Source of the DNA: Selenomonas sp.
Lineage (GTDB): Bacteria; Bacillota; Negativicutes; Selenomonadales; Selenomonadaceae
Direction: 5' to 3'
Assembly (NCBI GenBank): GCA_015265235.1
Contig: JABZYJ010000085.1
Span: 1-8,271 of the forward strand
DNA length: 8,271 bases
Shown here piece by piece: positions 1 through 6,261 of this stretch. A program made the position numbers and the translations under genes. Below the pieces are notes generated by a model. It was not told where the DNA came from, did not search any database, and saw nothing but the letters and a program-made list of their open reading frames with translations. Within the stretch, counting starts at the first letter, position 1, and every line of letters starts with the position of its first letter.

Positions 1-76
1 CGATGAATATGTACAGTATCTCAATTCTAATGACTAATTTTTAGGTTTTTGTGTCCAGTTTTTGTTGACTAGTGCA
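1..76 (+). mobile_element. Right end of an IS3-family insertion sequence
   Basis: Positions 52-76 read as a typical right terminal inverted repeat of the IS3 family. They begin TGTCC, carry a T-rich AGTTTTTG core and end in CA, as expected of an element bounded by 5'-TG and CA-3'. A short open frame ending at 37 lies just inside, matching the usual IS3 layout in which the orfB stop is a few bases from the right repeat. The left end and most of the element lie outside the window, so the target-site duplication and exact family group cannot be checked. The assignment rests on recognising the repeat style rather than on a match to a named element. Confidence 0.6.
2..37 (+). CDS. C-terminal tip of IS3-type transposase (OrfB), partial
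   Basis: The frame starting at base 2 reads DEYVQYLNSND and then TAA. IS3 OrfB proteins commonly end with a motif like SPxEYRxxxL, and DEYVQYL fits the last part of it. The stop is 14 bases before the inverted repeat. Only 11 residues are visible, so the catalytic DDE core is outside the window and nothing can be said about whether the gene is intact. The call depends on the adjoining IS end. Confidence 0.45.
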   Translation, partial: DEYVQYLNSND

Positions 77-110
77 AATGGAGCGTAACGCCTCCATGAC
101 CGAACTGCTA

Positions 111-139
111 TTGACAGAGAACATGCCAACGTGTATCTT
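111..139 (+). promoter_or_regulatory. Promoter of a putative small RNA
   Basis: A perfect -35 hexamer TTGACA (111-116) is followed after 17 bases by TATCTT (134-139), which matches 4 of 6 consensus -10 bases. Transcription would begin near 146. The next strong terminator is at 259-299, which defines a compact transcription unit with no convincing reading frame. Confidence 0.45.
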
Positions 140-145
140 TAAGTT

Positions 146-299
146 AAGAAAATATATGGCTGTTACGAGCGGCTATGACCATCCCTTCCGTTTGGGGACA
201 ATAAAGATACAGCGGAGTTGACCGTCGGCGAGGGTAGGAAAATTCACCTCTGCTCGGAAGTAGAGAGAATTGTTTCGGCAGTTCTCTCTACTTTTCTTT
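146..299 (+). ncRNA. Putative small structured RNA, about 150 nt
   Basis: This stretch lies between a plausible promoter (111-139) and a strong intrinsic terminator (259-299) and has no convincing coding frame. It is rich in short self-complementary segments. TCCC at about 182-185 can pair with GGGGA at 194-198, and the cgAGGgtAGG to CCTctgCTCG region (about 229-256) can fold as an interrupted hairpin. I do not recognise it as a named RNA family. Its layout, a short T-stem-terminated RNA in a gene-free stretch beside an IS end, resembles the RNA parts of type I toxin-antitoxin loci of Firmicutes, but no hydrophobic toxin frame survives here. Treat this as a candidate transcript. Confidence 0.35.
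259..299 (+). terminator. Intrinsic terminator with UUCG loop
   Basis: AGTAGAGAGAA (259-269) pairs perfectly with TTCTCTCTACT (282-292). The stem continues inward by four more pairs, including G-T wobbles, and closes on a TTCG loop at 274-277. The run TTTTCTTT follows. Its strength is notable because no recognised gene lies just upstream, which supports a small transcript ending here. Confidence 0.85.
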
Positions 300-365
300 G
301 TCATGAAGATTGAGACAACAGCATTGATTGCGCTCCTACAATAGAGGACAGAAGACCATGCTTAT

Positions 366-394
366 TTGAAAGAAACGGGATTTCCTGCTATAAT
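366..394 (+). promoter_or_regulatory. Promoter of the U32-aminotransferase-PRT-lgt operon
   Basis: TTGAAA (366-371) is separated by exactly 17 bases from a perfect TATAAT (389-394), with TGC just upstream giving an extended -10. Transcription would start near 401 and leave a leader of about 63 nt before the first gene. No other promoter of this quality is seen before 5141, so the four following genes are probably read from it. Confidence 0.8.
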
Positions 395-446
395 CAGAAA
401 CAATGATGGAGGAGTGTCCCTGTCTTTCAGCGGCACCTCCGGCAAC

Positions 447-453
447 AAAGGAG
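447..453 (+). promoter_or_regulatory. Ribosome binding site of the U32 gene
   Basis: AAAGGAG lies 10 bases before the ATG at 464 and is the only good Shine-Dalgarno match near it, which fixes this start. Confidence 0.75.
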
Positions 454-463
454 ACTTTACACA

Positions 464-2410
464 ATGCTGTTACACCGTAAATCCGTCGAACTGCTTGCGC
501 CTGCCGGCACATGGGATGCCATGACGGCAGCGATTGATGCCGGCGCGGACGCCGTCTATCTGGGCGGCAAACATTTCAATATGCGCCTGCACGAGGGCGA
601 TTTCAACTTCGACGACGCACGGCTCAAGGAGGCGATTGACTACGCCCACGCCCATGACGTCCACCTCTACGTAACCCTCAACAACCTCATCAGCAACGAG
701 GAGCTGCCGGCACTGCGCGACTATCTCGCCTATCTGGAGGAGATCCGCCCCGATGCGATTCTCGTACAGGACTTTGCCGTGCTCGAGCTCGTGCACGAGA
801 TGGGCATCACCGTGCCCCTGCACACCTCGGTCATGATGAATACGCATAACGAATACGCCATCGAAAAGCTCAAGGAATACGGCATCACGCGCATCGTGGT
901 CGGCCGTGAGATGACGCTCTCCGAGCTCGCCCTCTTCCGTGCGCGCACGGGCATCGAGGTGGAGTACTTCATGCACGGCGATATGTGCATCTCCGAGAGC
1001 GGGCAGTGCATCCACTCGGGCGTTCTCTTCGGGCAGAGCGGCAACCGCGGGCGCTGCATGAAGATCTGCCGCTGGCCGTTTGCCTTCATCAACGAGGAGA
1101 CGGGAGAGGTCCTCGACGCGTCCAGCCCCGGGCCGTACAAGCTGGCGCTCAAGGATATGTGCATGTATCGTGCCATCCCCGCACTCATACAGGCGGGCGT
1201 CTTTTCGTTCAAAATCGAGGGGCGGATGCGCGCGCCGGAGTTCATCCGCCGCCTCGTCTCCACCTATCGTGCCGCCATCGATGCCTACATCGCCGATCCG
1301 AACGGCTATACGACGGATGAGGAGGGCTGGCGCAGCCTCTACGAAAACCGCGTGCGCGACTACACGACCACATTCGCATTTGGACAGCCGACAGCAATCG
1401 ACATCGGCATGACGGGCGAGCGCGAGCCGCGCTTCTTCAGTCAGGCGATCGAGGAGGCGGGCTTTGCCGACGAGGTGCTGCGCGAGGAGCCGCCGATCGC
1501 AAAGGAAAACGAACCCAGCCGTCGTCTGAGTGTCCGCGTCGGCACCCCCGAGGCGGCGCGCGCCGCCATCGACGCAGGCGCTGATACGGTCTACGTCGGC
1601 GGCGAGGCCTTCCGTCCGCAGCGTCCGTGGACGCTGCGCGACTACGAGGCACTCGTGCGCGACGCGGCAGGACGCGCCCACGTCATCGTGAATACACCGC
1701 GCACGACCATGCGCCGCGAATGCGGAGAGCTCGAGCAGTTCTTCACTGCCCTCAATGACATCGGCGTGGACGGCGTCATGGTCGGCAACCTCGGCACGCT
1801 GAAGCTCGCACGCACGCTCACGAAGCTGCCCATTCAGGCGGATCACTCCTTCAACCTTTTTAACCATCTCGCCGCGACCTTCCTCAAGGAAAACGGGCTC
1901 ACCATGGCAACGGCATCCTATGAGCTGTCCTTCCGTCAGCTGCGCGAGATCGTCGAGAACGCCGTCCTGCCGATCGAGGCCGTCGTCCACGGCGCGTACG
2001 AGTCCATGATCTGCGACTACAACTTCCCTGCGATGTCGCTGCCCGCATACAACGACCTCGATTCGCCCGAGCTGCTCGACACGCACTATGCGTTCCGTGA
2101 CGAGGCAGGCGGCGTCCATTCGATCCGCATCGACCAGTACGGGCGCAGCCACATCTACTTTGCCAAGGATCTGTGCCTCTACCCCTACCTCGAAAAGTTT
2201 AACGGACTCGGCTCTTACCGCATTGAGGCGCAGGACTACACGGCGGACGTGACGGCGGAGATCGTCCGCATCTACCGTGCAGCACTCGACCGTCTCGCCG
2301 CAGGCGGCGACGGCTATCGTGCGGCGGAGTTCGACCGCCTCACAGAGGTCGCGCCGCGCCCTCTTGGCATCGGCACCTATCGTTTCCGCCAGAGCCGCAA
2401 TTCGATTTGA
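464..2410 (+). CDS. U32-family protein with two tandem U32-like halves
   Basis: This is a 648-residue cytoplasmic protein of the U32 ('collagenase-like peptidase') family. Characterised members (TrhP, RlhA, UbiU/V) are mostly Fe-S proteins that hydroxylate tRNA, rRNA or quinone precursors; peptidase activity is poorly supported. The N-terminal half opens with ELLAPAG (9-15) and AAIDAGADAVYLGG (22-35). It carries four cysteines at 175, 182, 198 and 202 (C-x6-C-x15-C-x3-C, after EYFMHGDMC) that fit the family's 4Fe-4S site, then KDMCMY (230-235). The C-terminal half repeats this plan: AAIDAGADTVYVGG at 367-380, a VVHG segment near 507-510 and KDLCLY at 568-573. It lacks the four-cysteine set. 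Single-unit members are about 300-450 residues, so this is a duplicated form. By family knowledge, a role in tRNA or rRNA hydroxylation is most likely; the substrate cannot be told. It is first in a four-gene operon. Confidence 0.9.
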   Translation: MLLHRKSVELLAPAGTWDAMTAAIDAGADAVYLGGKHFNMRLHEGDFNFDDARLKEAIDYAHAHDVHLYVTLNNLISNEELPALRDYLAYLEEIRPDAILVQDFAVLELVHEMGITVPLHTSVMMNTHNEYAIEKLKEYGITRIVVGREMTLSELALFRARTGIEVEYFMHGDMCISESGQCIHSGVLFGQSGNRGRCMKICRWPFAFINEETGEVLDASSPGPYKLALKDMCMYRAIPALIQAGVFSFKIEGRMRAPEFIRRLVSTYRAAIDAYIADPNGYTTDEEGWRSLYENRVRDYTTTFAFGQPTAIDIGMTGEREPRFFSQAIEEAGFADEVLREEPPIAKENEPSRRLSVRVGTPEAARAAIDAGADTVYVGGEAFRPQRPWTLRDYEALVRDAAGRAHVIVNTPRTTMRRECGELEQFFTALNDIGVDGVMVGNLGTLKLARTLTKLPIQADHSFNLFNHLAATFLKENGLTMATASYELSFRQLREIVENAVLPIEAVVHGAYESMICDYNFPAMSLPAYNDLDSPELLDTHYAFRDEAGGVHSIRIDQYGRSHIYFAKDLCLYPYLEKFNGLGSYRIEAQDYTADVTAEIVRIYRAALDRLAAGGDGYRAAEFDRLTEVAPRPLGIGTYRFRQSRNSI

Positions 2411-2427
2411 GTAAGAAAGTGCATTTC

Positions 2428-3741
2428 ATGGCAACAGATTCTATCAGCGAACACTCCTACATCGGCGCAGCCGCCATACTGGAAAAGAAGAAGAAGTACA
2501 TCATGCCCTGTCTGGGGCATTTCTACAGCGATCCGCGCCAGATTGTACGCGGCTCTATGCAGTACCTCTACGACAGCGAGGGGCGAGAGTATCTCGACTG
2601 CTTCGCGGGTGTCTCCGTCATCAACTGCGGGCACTGCAACCCCGAGATCAACGCCGCCGTCACGGAGCAGGTCAACACCCTCCAGCACGTCTGCAATATC
2701 TACCTCACGGAGAACTTCGTCAACCTCGCCGAGCAGCTCGCACGCATCACTCCGGGCGCACTGCAGAAAAGCTTCTTCTGCTCCACGGGCACAGAAGCAA
2801 ACGAGGGCGCAGCTCTGCTCGCCGAGATTGCGACGGGCAGCAGCGAGTTCATCGCCCTGCGCAGCGGGCTTCACGGACGTACGAAACTGACGATGAGCCT
2901 GACGGGCATCGCCATGTGGCGCACCGACCCGAATCCCGTCGGGGGCATCAGCTTTGCACCGAACCCATACTGCTATCGCTGTCCCATGGGCAAGGAATAC
3001 CCTGCCTGTGACCTCGCGTGTGCCAATGTGGTCGAGGACATCATCCGAACGGTCACATCGGGGCGCCCTGCCGCCTTTATCGCCGAGACCATCCAGGGCA
3101 ACGCGGGCATCGTCGTTCCGCCGCCCGGGTACTTCAAGCGCATCAAGGATATCCTCGCGCATTTCGGCACGCTCTTCATCGCAGACGAGGTACAGACGGG
3201 CTTTGCGCGCACGGGCAGAATGTTCGGCATCGAGCACTACGATGTGCAGCCCGATATCATGACCATGGCGAAGGCTCTCGGCAACGGTGCGCCCATCAGT
3301 GCGTTTATCGCGACGCCGGCGGTCGCCGACAAATACAAGAAGCCCGGCGCATCGACTCTCGGCGGCAATCCCGTCTCCTCTACGGCAGGGCTCGGCGTCA
3401 TCCGCTATATCGAGTCGCATGATCTCATGGGGAACGCTGAGCGGCGCGGCGCACAGCTGCGTGCAGGGCTGCGGGAGATCGCAGCGCGGCATCCCATCAT
3501 CGGCGACGTCCGTGGCCTCGGTCTGATGGTCGGCGCAGAATTTGTCCACGCGGACAAATCCCCCGCCCCTGCCGAGCTGGATGCTGTACTCGAGGAGCTC
3601 AAGAACCGCGGCTTCATCGTCGGCAAAAACGGCATCGCCCGCAACGTCATGGCATTTCAGCCGCCGCTCATCATCACGGAGCAGAATATCAGCGACGTGC
3701 TGAATGCAGTGGAGATCATCTTGACGGAGAAAGGACTCTAA
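2428..3741 (+). CDS. Class III PLP aminotransferase (GABA/alanine-glyoxylate type)
   Basis: A 437-residue fold-type I PLP enzyme moving an amino group, probably from an omega- or alpha-amino acid to a 2-oxo acid. Visible motifs, numbered from ATG 2428, are STGTEANEGA (119-128), GLHGRT (147-152), AETIQGNAG, IADEVQTG with cofactor-binding Asp253, MTMAKALGNG with Schiff-base Lys282, and TLGGNP (310-315). An insert CYRC-x8-C-x3-C places cysteines at 182, 185, 194 and 198; similar cysteines occur in some archaeal-type 4-aminobutyrate aminotransferases and could bind a metal. The exact substrate (GABA, beta-alanine, ornithine or alanine/glyoxylate) is not readable from sequence. An in-frame TTG at 2407 overlaps the upstream stop and would add seven residues, but it has no ribosome site. 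ATG 2428 has only a weak AAGAAAG upstream. Translation is probably coupled to the U32 gene. Confidence 0.9.
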   Translation: MATDSISEHSYIGAAAILEKKKKYIMPCLGHFYSDPRQIVRGSMQYLYDSEGREYLDCFAGVSVINCGHCNPEINAAVTEQVNTLQHVCNIYLTENFVNLAEQLARITPGALQKSFFCSTGTEANEGAALLAEIATGSSEFIALRSGLHGRTKLTMSLTGIAMWRTDPNPVGGISFAPNPYCYRCPMGKEYPACDLACANVVEDIIRTVTSGRPAAFIAETIQGNAGIVVPPPGYFKRIKDILAHFGTLFIADEVQTGFARTGRMFGIEHYDVQPDIMTMAKALGNGAPISAFIATPAVADKYKKPGASTLGGNPVSSTAGLGVIRYIESHDLMGNAERRGAQLRAGLREIAARHPIIGDVRGLGLMVGAEFVHADKSPAPAELDAVLEELKNRGFIVGKNGIARNVMAFQPPLIITEQNISDVLNAVEIILTEKGL

Positions 3742-3745
3742 CGCT

Positions 3746-4297
3746 ATGGCAAAACGCTACCATGAACTCACCGTCGCAGGCTGCCGCCGCAGTCTCCCCA
3801 TCCTGAACCTCAACGAACACCTGGCGATCGCGGGTTTTGTCATGCTGGGCGACGTGGAGCTGTGCACGGCGTGTGCACGCGAGCTGGCAAAGGTGATTCC
3901 GGCGGACACGGAGATCCTCATGACCGCCGAGACGAAGGGCATTCCCCTGGCGGCGGAGCTCGCACGACAGCTTGGTATGCCCTACTACATCACGGCACGC
4001 AAATCCATCAAGGCGTACATGGAAGATCCCATCTGGGTCGAGGACGAATCCATTACGACGCTCGGCAAACAACGCCTCTACCTCACGGCGGATGATATCG
4101 CACGTATCAAGGGACGCCGCGTGCTCCTGCTGGATGACGTGATCAGTACGGGCGGCTCGATGAAGGCACTCGTCCATCTCGCCGAGAAGGCGGGAGCGCA
4201 CGTCATCGGACAGGCGGCCGTTCTCGCCGAGGGCGACGCGGCACAGCGGAAAGACATCATCTTCCTCGAGACGCTGCCGCTCTATACCCCCGCATAG
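3746..4297 (+). CDS. Purine-type phosphoribosyltransferase (adenine or hypoxanthine/guanine PRT-like)
   Basis: A 183-residue type I phosphoribosyltransferase that would join a purine base to PRPP, releasing pyrophosphate, in nucleotide salvage. The PRPP-binding loop VLLLDDVISTGGS lies at 126-138, with the paired acidic residues Asp130-Asp131 and the STGG turn. TAETKGIPLAAELARQLG (60-77) is the second conserved segment, and ARKS at about 84-87 sits where these enzymes bind pyrophosphate. The length fits adenine PRTs (about 170-180) and the archaeal-type hypoxanthine/guanine PRTs, which share this arrangement. The base specificity cannot be decided, and a PRT-fold regulator is also possible. 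The start is supported by GAGAAAGGA ending 10 bases upstream. Only four bases separate it from the aminotransferase and 13 from lgt, so it belongs to the operon. Confidence 0.85.
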   Translation: MAKRYHELTVAGCRRSLPILNLNEHLAIAGFVMLGDVELCTACARELAKVIPADTEILMTAETKGIPLAAELARQLGMPYYITARKSIKAYMEDPIWVEDESITTLGKQRLYLTADDIARIKGRRVLLLDDVISTGGSMKALVHLAEKAGAHVIGQAAVLAEGDAAQRKDIIFLETLPLYTPA

Positions 4298-4310
4298 GAA
4301 GGGGCATTTC

Positions 4311-5141
4311 GTGCATCAATATCTCTTCTACATCGGAGATTTTCCCATCCGTGCCTACGGCGTCGTGATCTCCCTCTCGATCTTCCTTGCCACAGGGGTC
4401 GCCTACTACCTTGCAAAAGCGGACGGCCGCGGCTACGAGAAGTACATCACCGACATCGGCATCTACTGCGGCATCGCAGGGCTTCTCGGTGCGCGGCTCT
4501 GGGATGTCTTCTTCTTTGACTGGGACTACTATCAGCACCATCTGACCGAGCTGCTGAACGTCTGGCAGGGCGGTATGGCCATCCAGGGCGGCGTCTTTCT
4601 CGGTGTGCTCGTCGGCATCCTCTACAGCCGAAAGCACGGCCTTGACACCATCCATTTCCTCGATGTCGTTGCGCCCGCCATCGTCCTCGGTCAGGCCCTC
4701 GGGCGCTGTGCAAACCTCCTCAACGGCGACGCCTTCGGTGCGCCGACCGGCGGAGACTTTGGCATCCTCTATCCTGCAACAACCCTCGCTCACCACACAT
4801 ACGGCGCACAGCCGCTCTGGCCGGCGGAGGTCTGGGAGGGACAGCTCGACATCGTCATCTTCGCGCTCCTTCTCCTCTTCCGTGCGCGCGGTCATGCACG
4901 AGGGCAGTGCTTCGCCCTCTACATCATGCTCTACAGCCTCGTGCGCTTTGCGCTCGAGTATCTGCGCGGCGACTATACGGAGAAATACTTTGGGCTCTTC
5001 ACGAGCGCGCAGACGGGAAGCCTCGCCTTCGGGTTCATCGCCCTCGGCTTCTTCCTCTGGCTTGGCTGGCGCGAGCACGGCACAGTTTCCTTTGAAACAG
5101 AGCAAACCAGTGAGCGCAGGAAGCCACGACGAAAAAAATAA
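4311..5141 (+). CDS. lgt: Prolipoprotein diacylglyceryl transferase
   Basis: A 276-residue integral membrane enzyme that moves a diacylglyceryl group from phosphatidylglycerol to the lipobox cysteine of prelipoproteins, the first step in lipoprotein maturation. The Lgt signature appears as GRCANLLNGDAFG (131-143). Other family segments are RAYGVVI near the N-terminus, WQGGMAIQGG (85-94), PAEVWEG and RFALEYLRGD (212-221). About seven hydrophobic segments can be read, near 14-35, 48-66, 94-105, 117-130, 180-190, 200-215 and 236-252. The C-terminus (268-276) is strongly basic, as expected of a cytoplasmic tail. Gln92 stands where E. coli Lgt has a functionally important histidine (His103, from memory), and the signature has NGD rather than the commoner NGE. 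The start is GTG at 4311 with AGGAAGGGG just upstream. It is the last gene of the operon, ending two bases before a terminator stem. Confidence 0.93.
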   Translation: MHQYLFYIGDFPIRAYGVVISLSIFLATGVAYYLAKADGRGYEKYITDIGIYCGIAGLLGARLWDVFFFDWDYYQHHLTELLNVWQGGMAIQGGVFLGVLVGILYSRKHGLDTIHFLDVVAPAIVLGQALGRCANLLNGDAFGAPTGGDFGILYPATTLAHHTYGAQPLWPAEVWEGQLDIVIFALLLLFRARGHARGQCFALYIMLYSLVRFALEYLRGDYTEKYFGLFTSAQTGSLAFGFIALGFFLWLGWREHGTVSFETEQTSERRKPRRKK

Positions 5142-5142
5142 A

Positions 5143-5187
5143 AAATGGGTGCTGCACGAAACTGAAACGTTCGTGCAGTACCCATTT
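5143..5187 (+). terminator. Strong two-way intrinsic terminator
   Basis: An 18-base arm (5143-5160) pairs with 5170-5187 with a single G-T wobble and a nine-base loop. The plus strand continues TTTATTTTAATTT. On the minus strand the stem is followed by a T-rich run, the complement of the A-run at 5132-5145. It can therefore end both the lgt operon and the converging Rpn gene. Confidence 0.88.
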
Positions 5188-5200
5188 ATTTTAATTTAAT

Positions 5201-5220
5201 AAATCACTGATAAATTCAGC
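5201..5220 (+). repeat. Repeat copy A, single arm at the 3' side of the Rpn gene
   Basis: CACTGATAAATTCAGC at 5205-5220 is identical to 6188-6203 on the other side of the Rpn gene. The extended arm AAATCACTGATAAA (5201-5214) matches the reverse complement of 6212-6225 at 12 of 14 positions, so the Rpn gene is bracketed by inverted arms. It begins 13 bases after the terminator stem and ends four bases before the Rpn stop codon. Confidence 0.7.
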
Positions 5221-5224
5221 TACA

Positions 5225-6115
5225 TCATCTTGACGCATCGTTCTTCTGTGATTGAAGGTCACGTATCTCCGCATGTGTCAACCCACTGGATTTTTCGATT
5301 ACATCCACGGGCACGTTCAAAGCAAGCAGGGAACGTGCCATCTCCAGCATCCCCTCGCGGCGCCCCTCACGCCATCCCTCCTCAAGCCCCTGGCGAAGGC
5401 CTTCACGACGTGAGGTGGACATTGCACTGATGTAGTCGCGCATTGCTTTTTCCCGCTGCTCGTACTGCCAGCGCTCCACATCACTCTGCATAAAGACATG
5501 CTCTGCTTGAATCGCCTCGTTAATTGCCGTCTCACTCATCGCCAGTTCCTCCGTTTCTCGTTCGTCCAGTTTGTTTGAAAAATAGGCAAGCCACTTTTCA
5601 AGACGCTTCATCTCCTTCACCGATTTCAGCTTGAACTTCGGAATTTCAAGGAAATGAATCTCCAAATCTTCCGTCAGCCGATGTCCGCTCACAATGTCGT
5701 AGATTCCATACATATTATGTGGATTTTCCTGCGGAAGCAGCTGAAAGTTCAATAGGTTGATGGTAATGGACGGGTTCAGATCTTGATACTCCATCCCCTT
5801 GTGAAGGGTCTGATACATCCGCGCCCAATAGTAGAGCGTCCTCTTCTGCATATTGTAGAGATTCACGAGTTGAACCTCTATGTTGATCTGACTGCCATCG
5901 CTCGCAATTCCATAAATATCGAGCTGTGACTGCTTGTCGTCTGCAAACTGTGGATCAAACTCACGGTCAATAAAGGTGATATCCATGAGGGCATCTTCTC
6001 CCTCGCGATTCAAAACAGCGTTGAGAAAACTAAGGGTAATACGCTTGCGTTCCTCTCTGCCAAAGATGAATTTGAAGAGATAATCATTCAATGGGTTGTA
6101 CTCTTGTCGATTCAT
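5225..6115 (-). CDS. Rpn-family recombination-promoting nuclease / PD-(D/E)XK 'transposase'
   Basis: A 296-residue protein of the Rpn (YhgA-like, PDDEXK) family. E. coli RpnA is a DNA endonuclease that raises RecA-independent recombination; the family is often labelled transposase but is not a DDE enzyme. The N-terminus NPLNDYLFKFIFG is typical. The nuclease core is visible as LDIYG with Asp66 and INIEVQ with Glu80 and Gln82 (D...ExQ), followed by the family's YNMQKRTLYYWARMY. The C-terminal part has a basic and acidic, glycine-punctuated stretch (REGLRQGLEEGWREGRREG) and a helical tail LALNVPVDVIEKSSGLTHAEI. I chose ATG 6115 because GAGGAGG lies 10 bases before it; ATG 6124 would leave only about one base of spacing. 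GC is lower than in the neighbours (27 of 60 bases in 5581-5640, against 43 of 60 in 6961-7020), suggesting transfer. It stands alone between repeats. Confidence 0.9.
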   Translation of the reverse strand: MNRQEYNPLNDYLFKFIFGREERKRITLSFLNAVLNREGEDALMDITFIDREFDPQFADDKQSQLDIYGIASDGSQINIEVQLVNLYNMQKRTLYYWARMYQTLHKGMEYQDLNPSITINLLNFQLLPQENPHNMYGIYDIVSGHRLTEDLEIHFLEIPKFKLKSVKEMKRLEKWLAYFSNKLDERETEELAMSETAINEAIQAEHVFMQSDVERWQYEQREKAMRDYISAMSTSRREGLRQGLEEGWREGRREGMLEMARSLLALNVPVDVIEKSSGLTHAEIRDLQSQKNDASR

Positions 6116-6152
6116 CACAAGCATCCCTCCTCGTTATCTTACTGCTTCTTAT

Positions 6153-6181
6153 ATTCTATCTTTTTTTCACTGCAAACACAA
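6153..6181 (-). promoter_or_regulatory. Possible promoter of the Rpn gene
   Basis: On the minus strand TTGTGT (6176-6181) is followed after 17 bases by TAGAAT (6153-6158). A second reading, TTGCAG with TATAAG shifted a few bases, is also possible. Either would start transcription about 30 bases before the start codon, just inside repeat copy B. Confidence 0.4.
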
Positions 6182-6227
6182 GGGAAGCACTGATAAATTC
6201 AGCGCTGTCATTTTATCAGCGATTCCC
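6182..6227. repeat. Repeat copy B, 46-bp imperfect palindrome
   Basis: The left arm GGGAAGCACTGATAAA (6182-6197) and the reverse complement of the right arm (6212-6227, GGGAATCGCTGATAAA) match at 14 of 16 positions. The centre contains the perfect palindrome CAGCGCTG (6200-6207). The left arm and centre share 16 identical bases with copy A, and the two outer ends match copy C. It lies between the Rpn promoter region and the stop of the M20 gene, and its hairpin could also slow transcription from either side. Confidence 0.75.
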
Positions 6228-6261
6228 ACGGAAAACAAAATAAACATACGTTTTTATTCGA

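Noticed and set aside
78..221. 47-codon plus-strand frame after the IS end, a possible type I toxin peptide
   Set aside because: The predicted peptide is not a hydrophobic single-span toxin, no Shine-Dalgarno sequence precedes it, and it crosses the predicted small-RNA promoter.
470..2152. Long minus-strand open frame opposite the U32 gene
   Set aside because: It lies wholly against a confidently identified gene, encodes a low-complexity composition typical of antisense frames in GC-rich DNA, and has no recognisable domain. The same holds for 2377-3549 and 4257-5105 on the minus strand.
2407..2430. TTG 2407 as start of the aminotransferase
   Set aside because: No ribosome site precedes it. 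ATG 2428 is the commoner start type, though overlap-coupled use of TTG cannot be excluded.
6116..6124. ATG 6124 as start of the Rpn gene
   Set aside because: The GGAGG sequence would be almost touching it. ATG 6115 has normal spacing and gives the usual N-terminus of the family.
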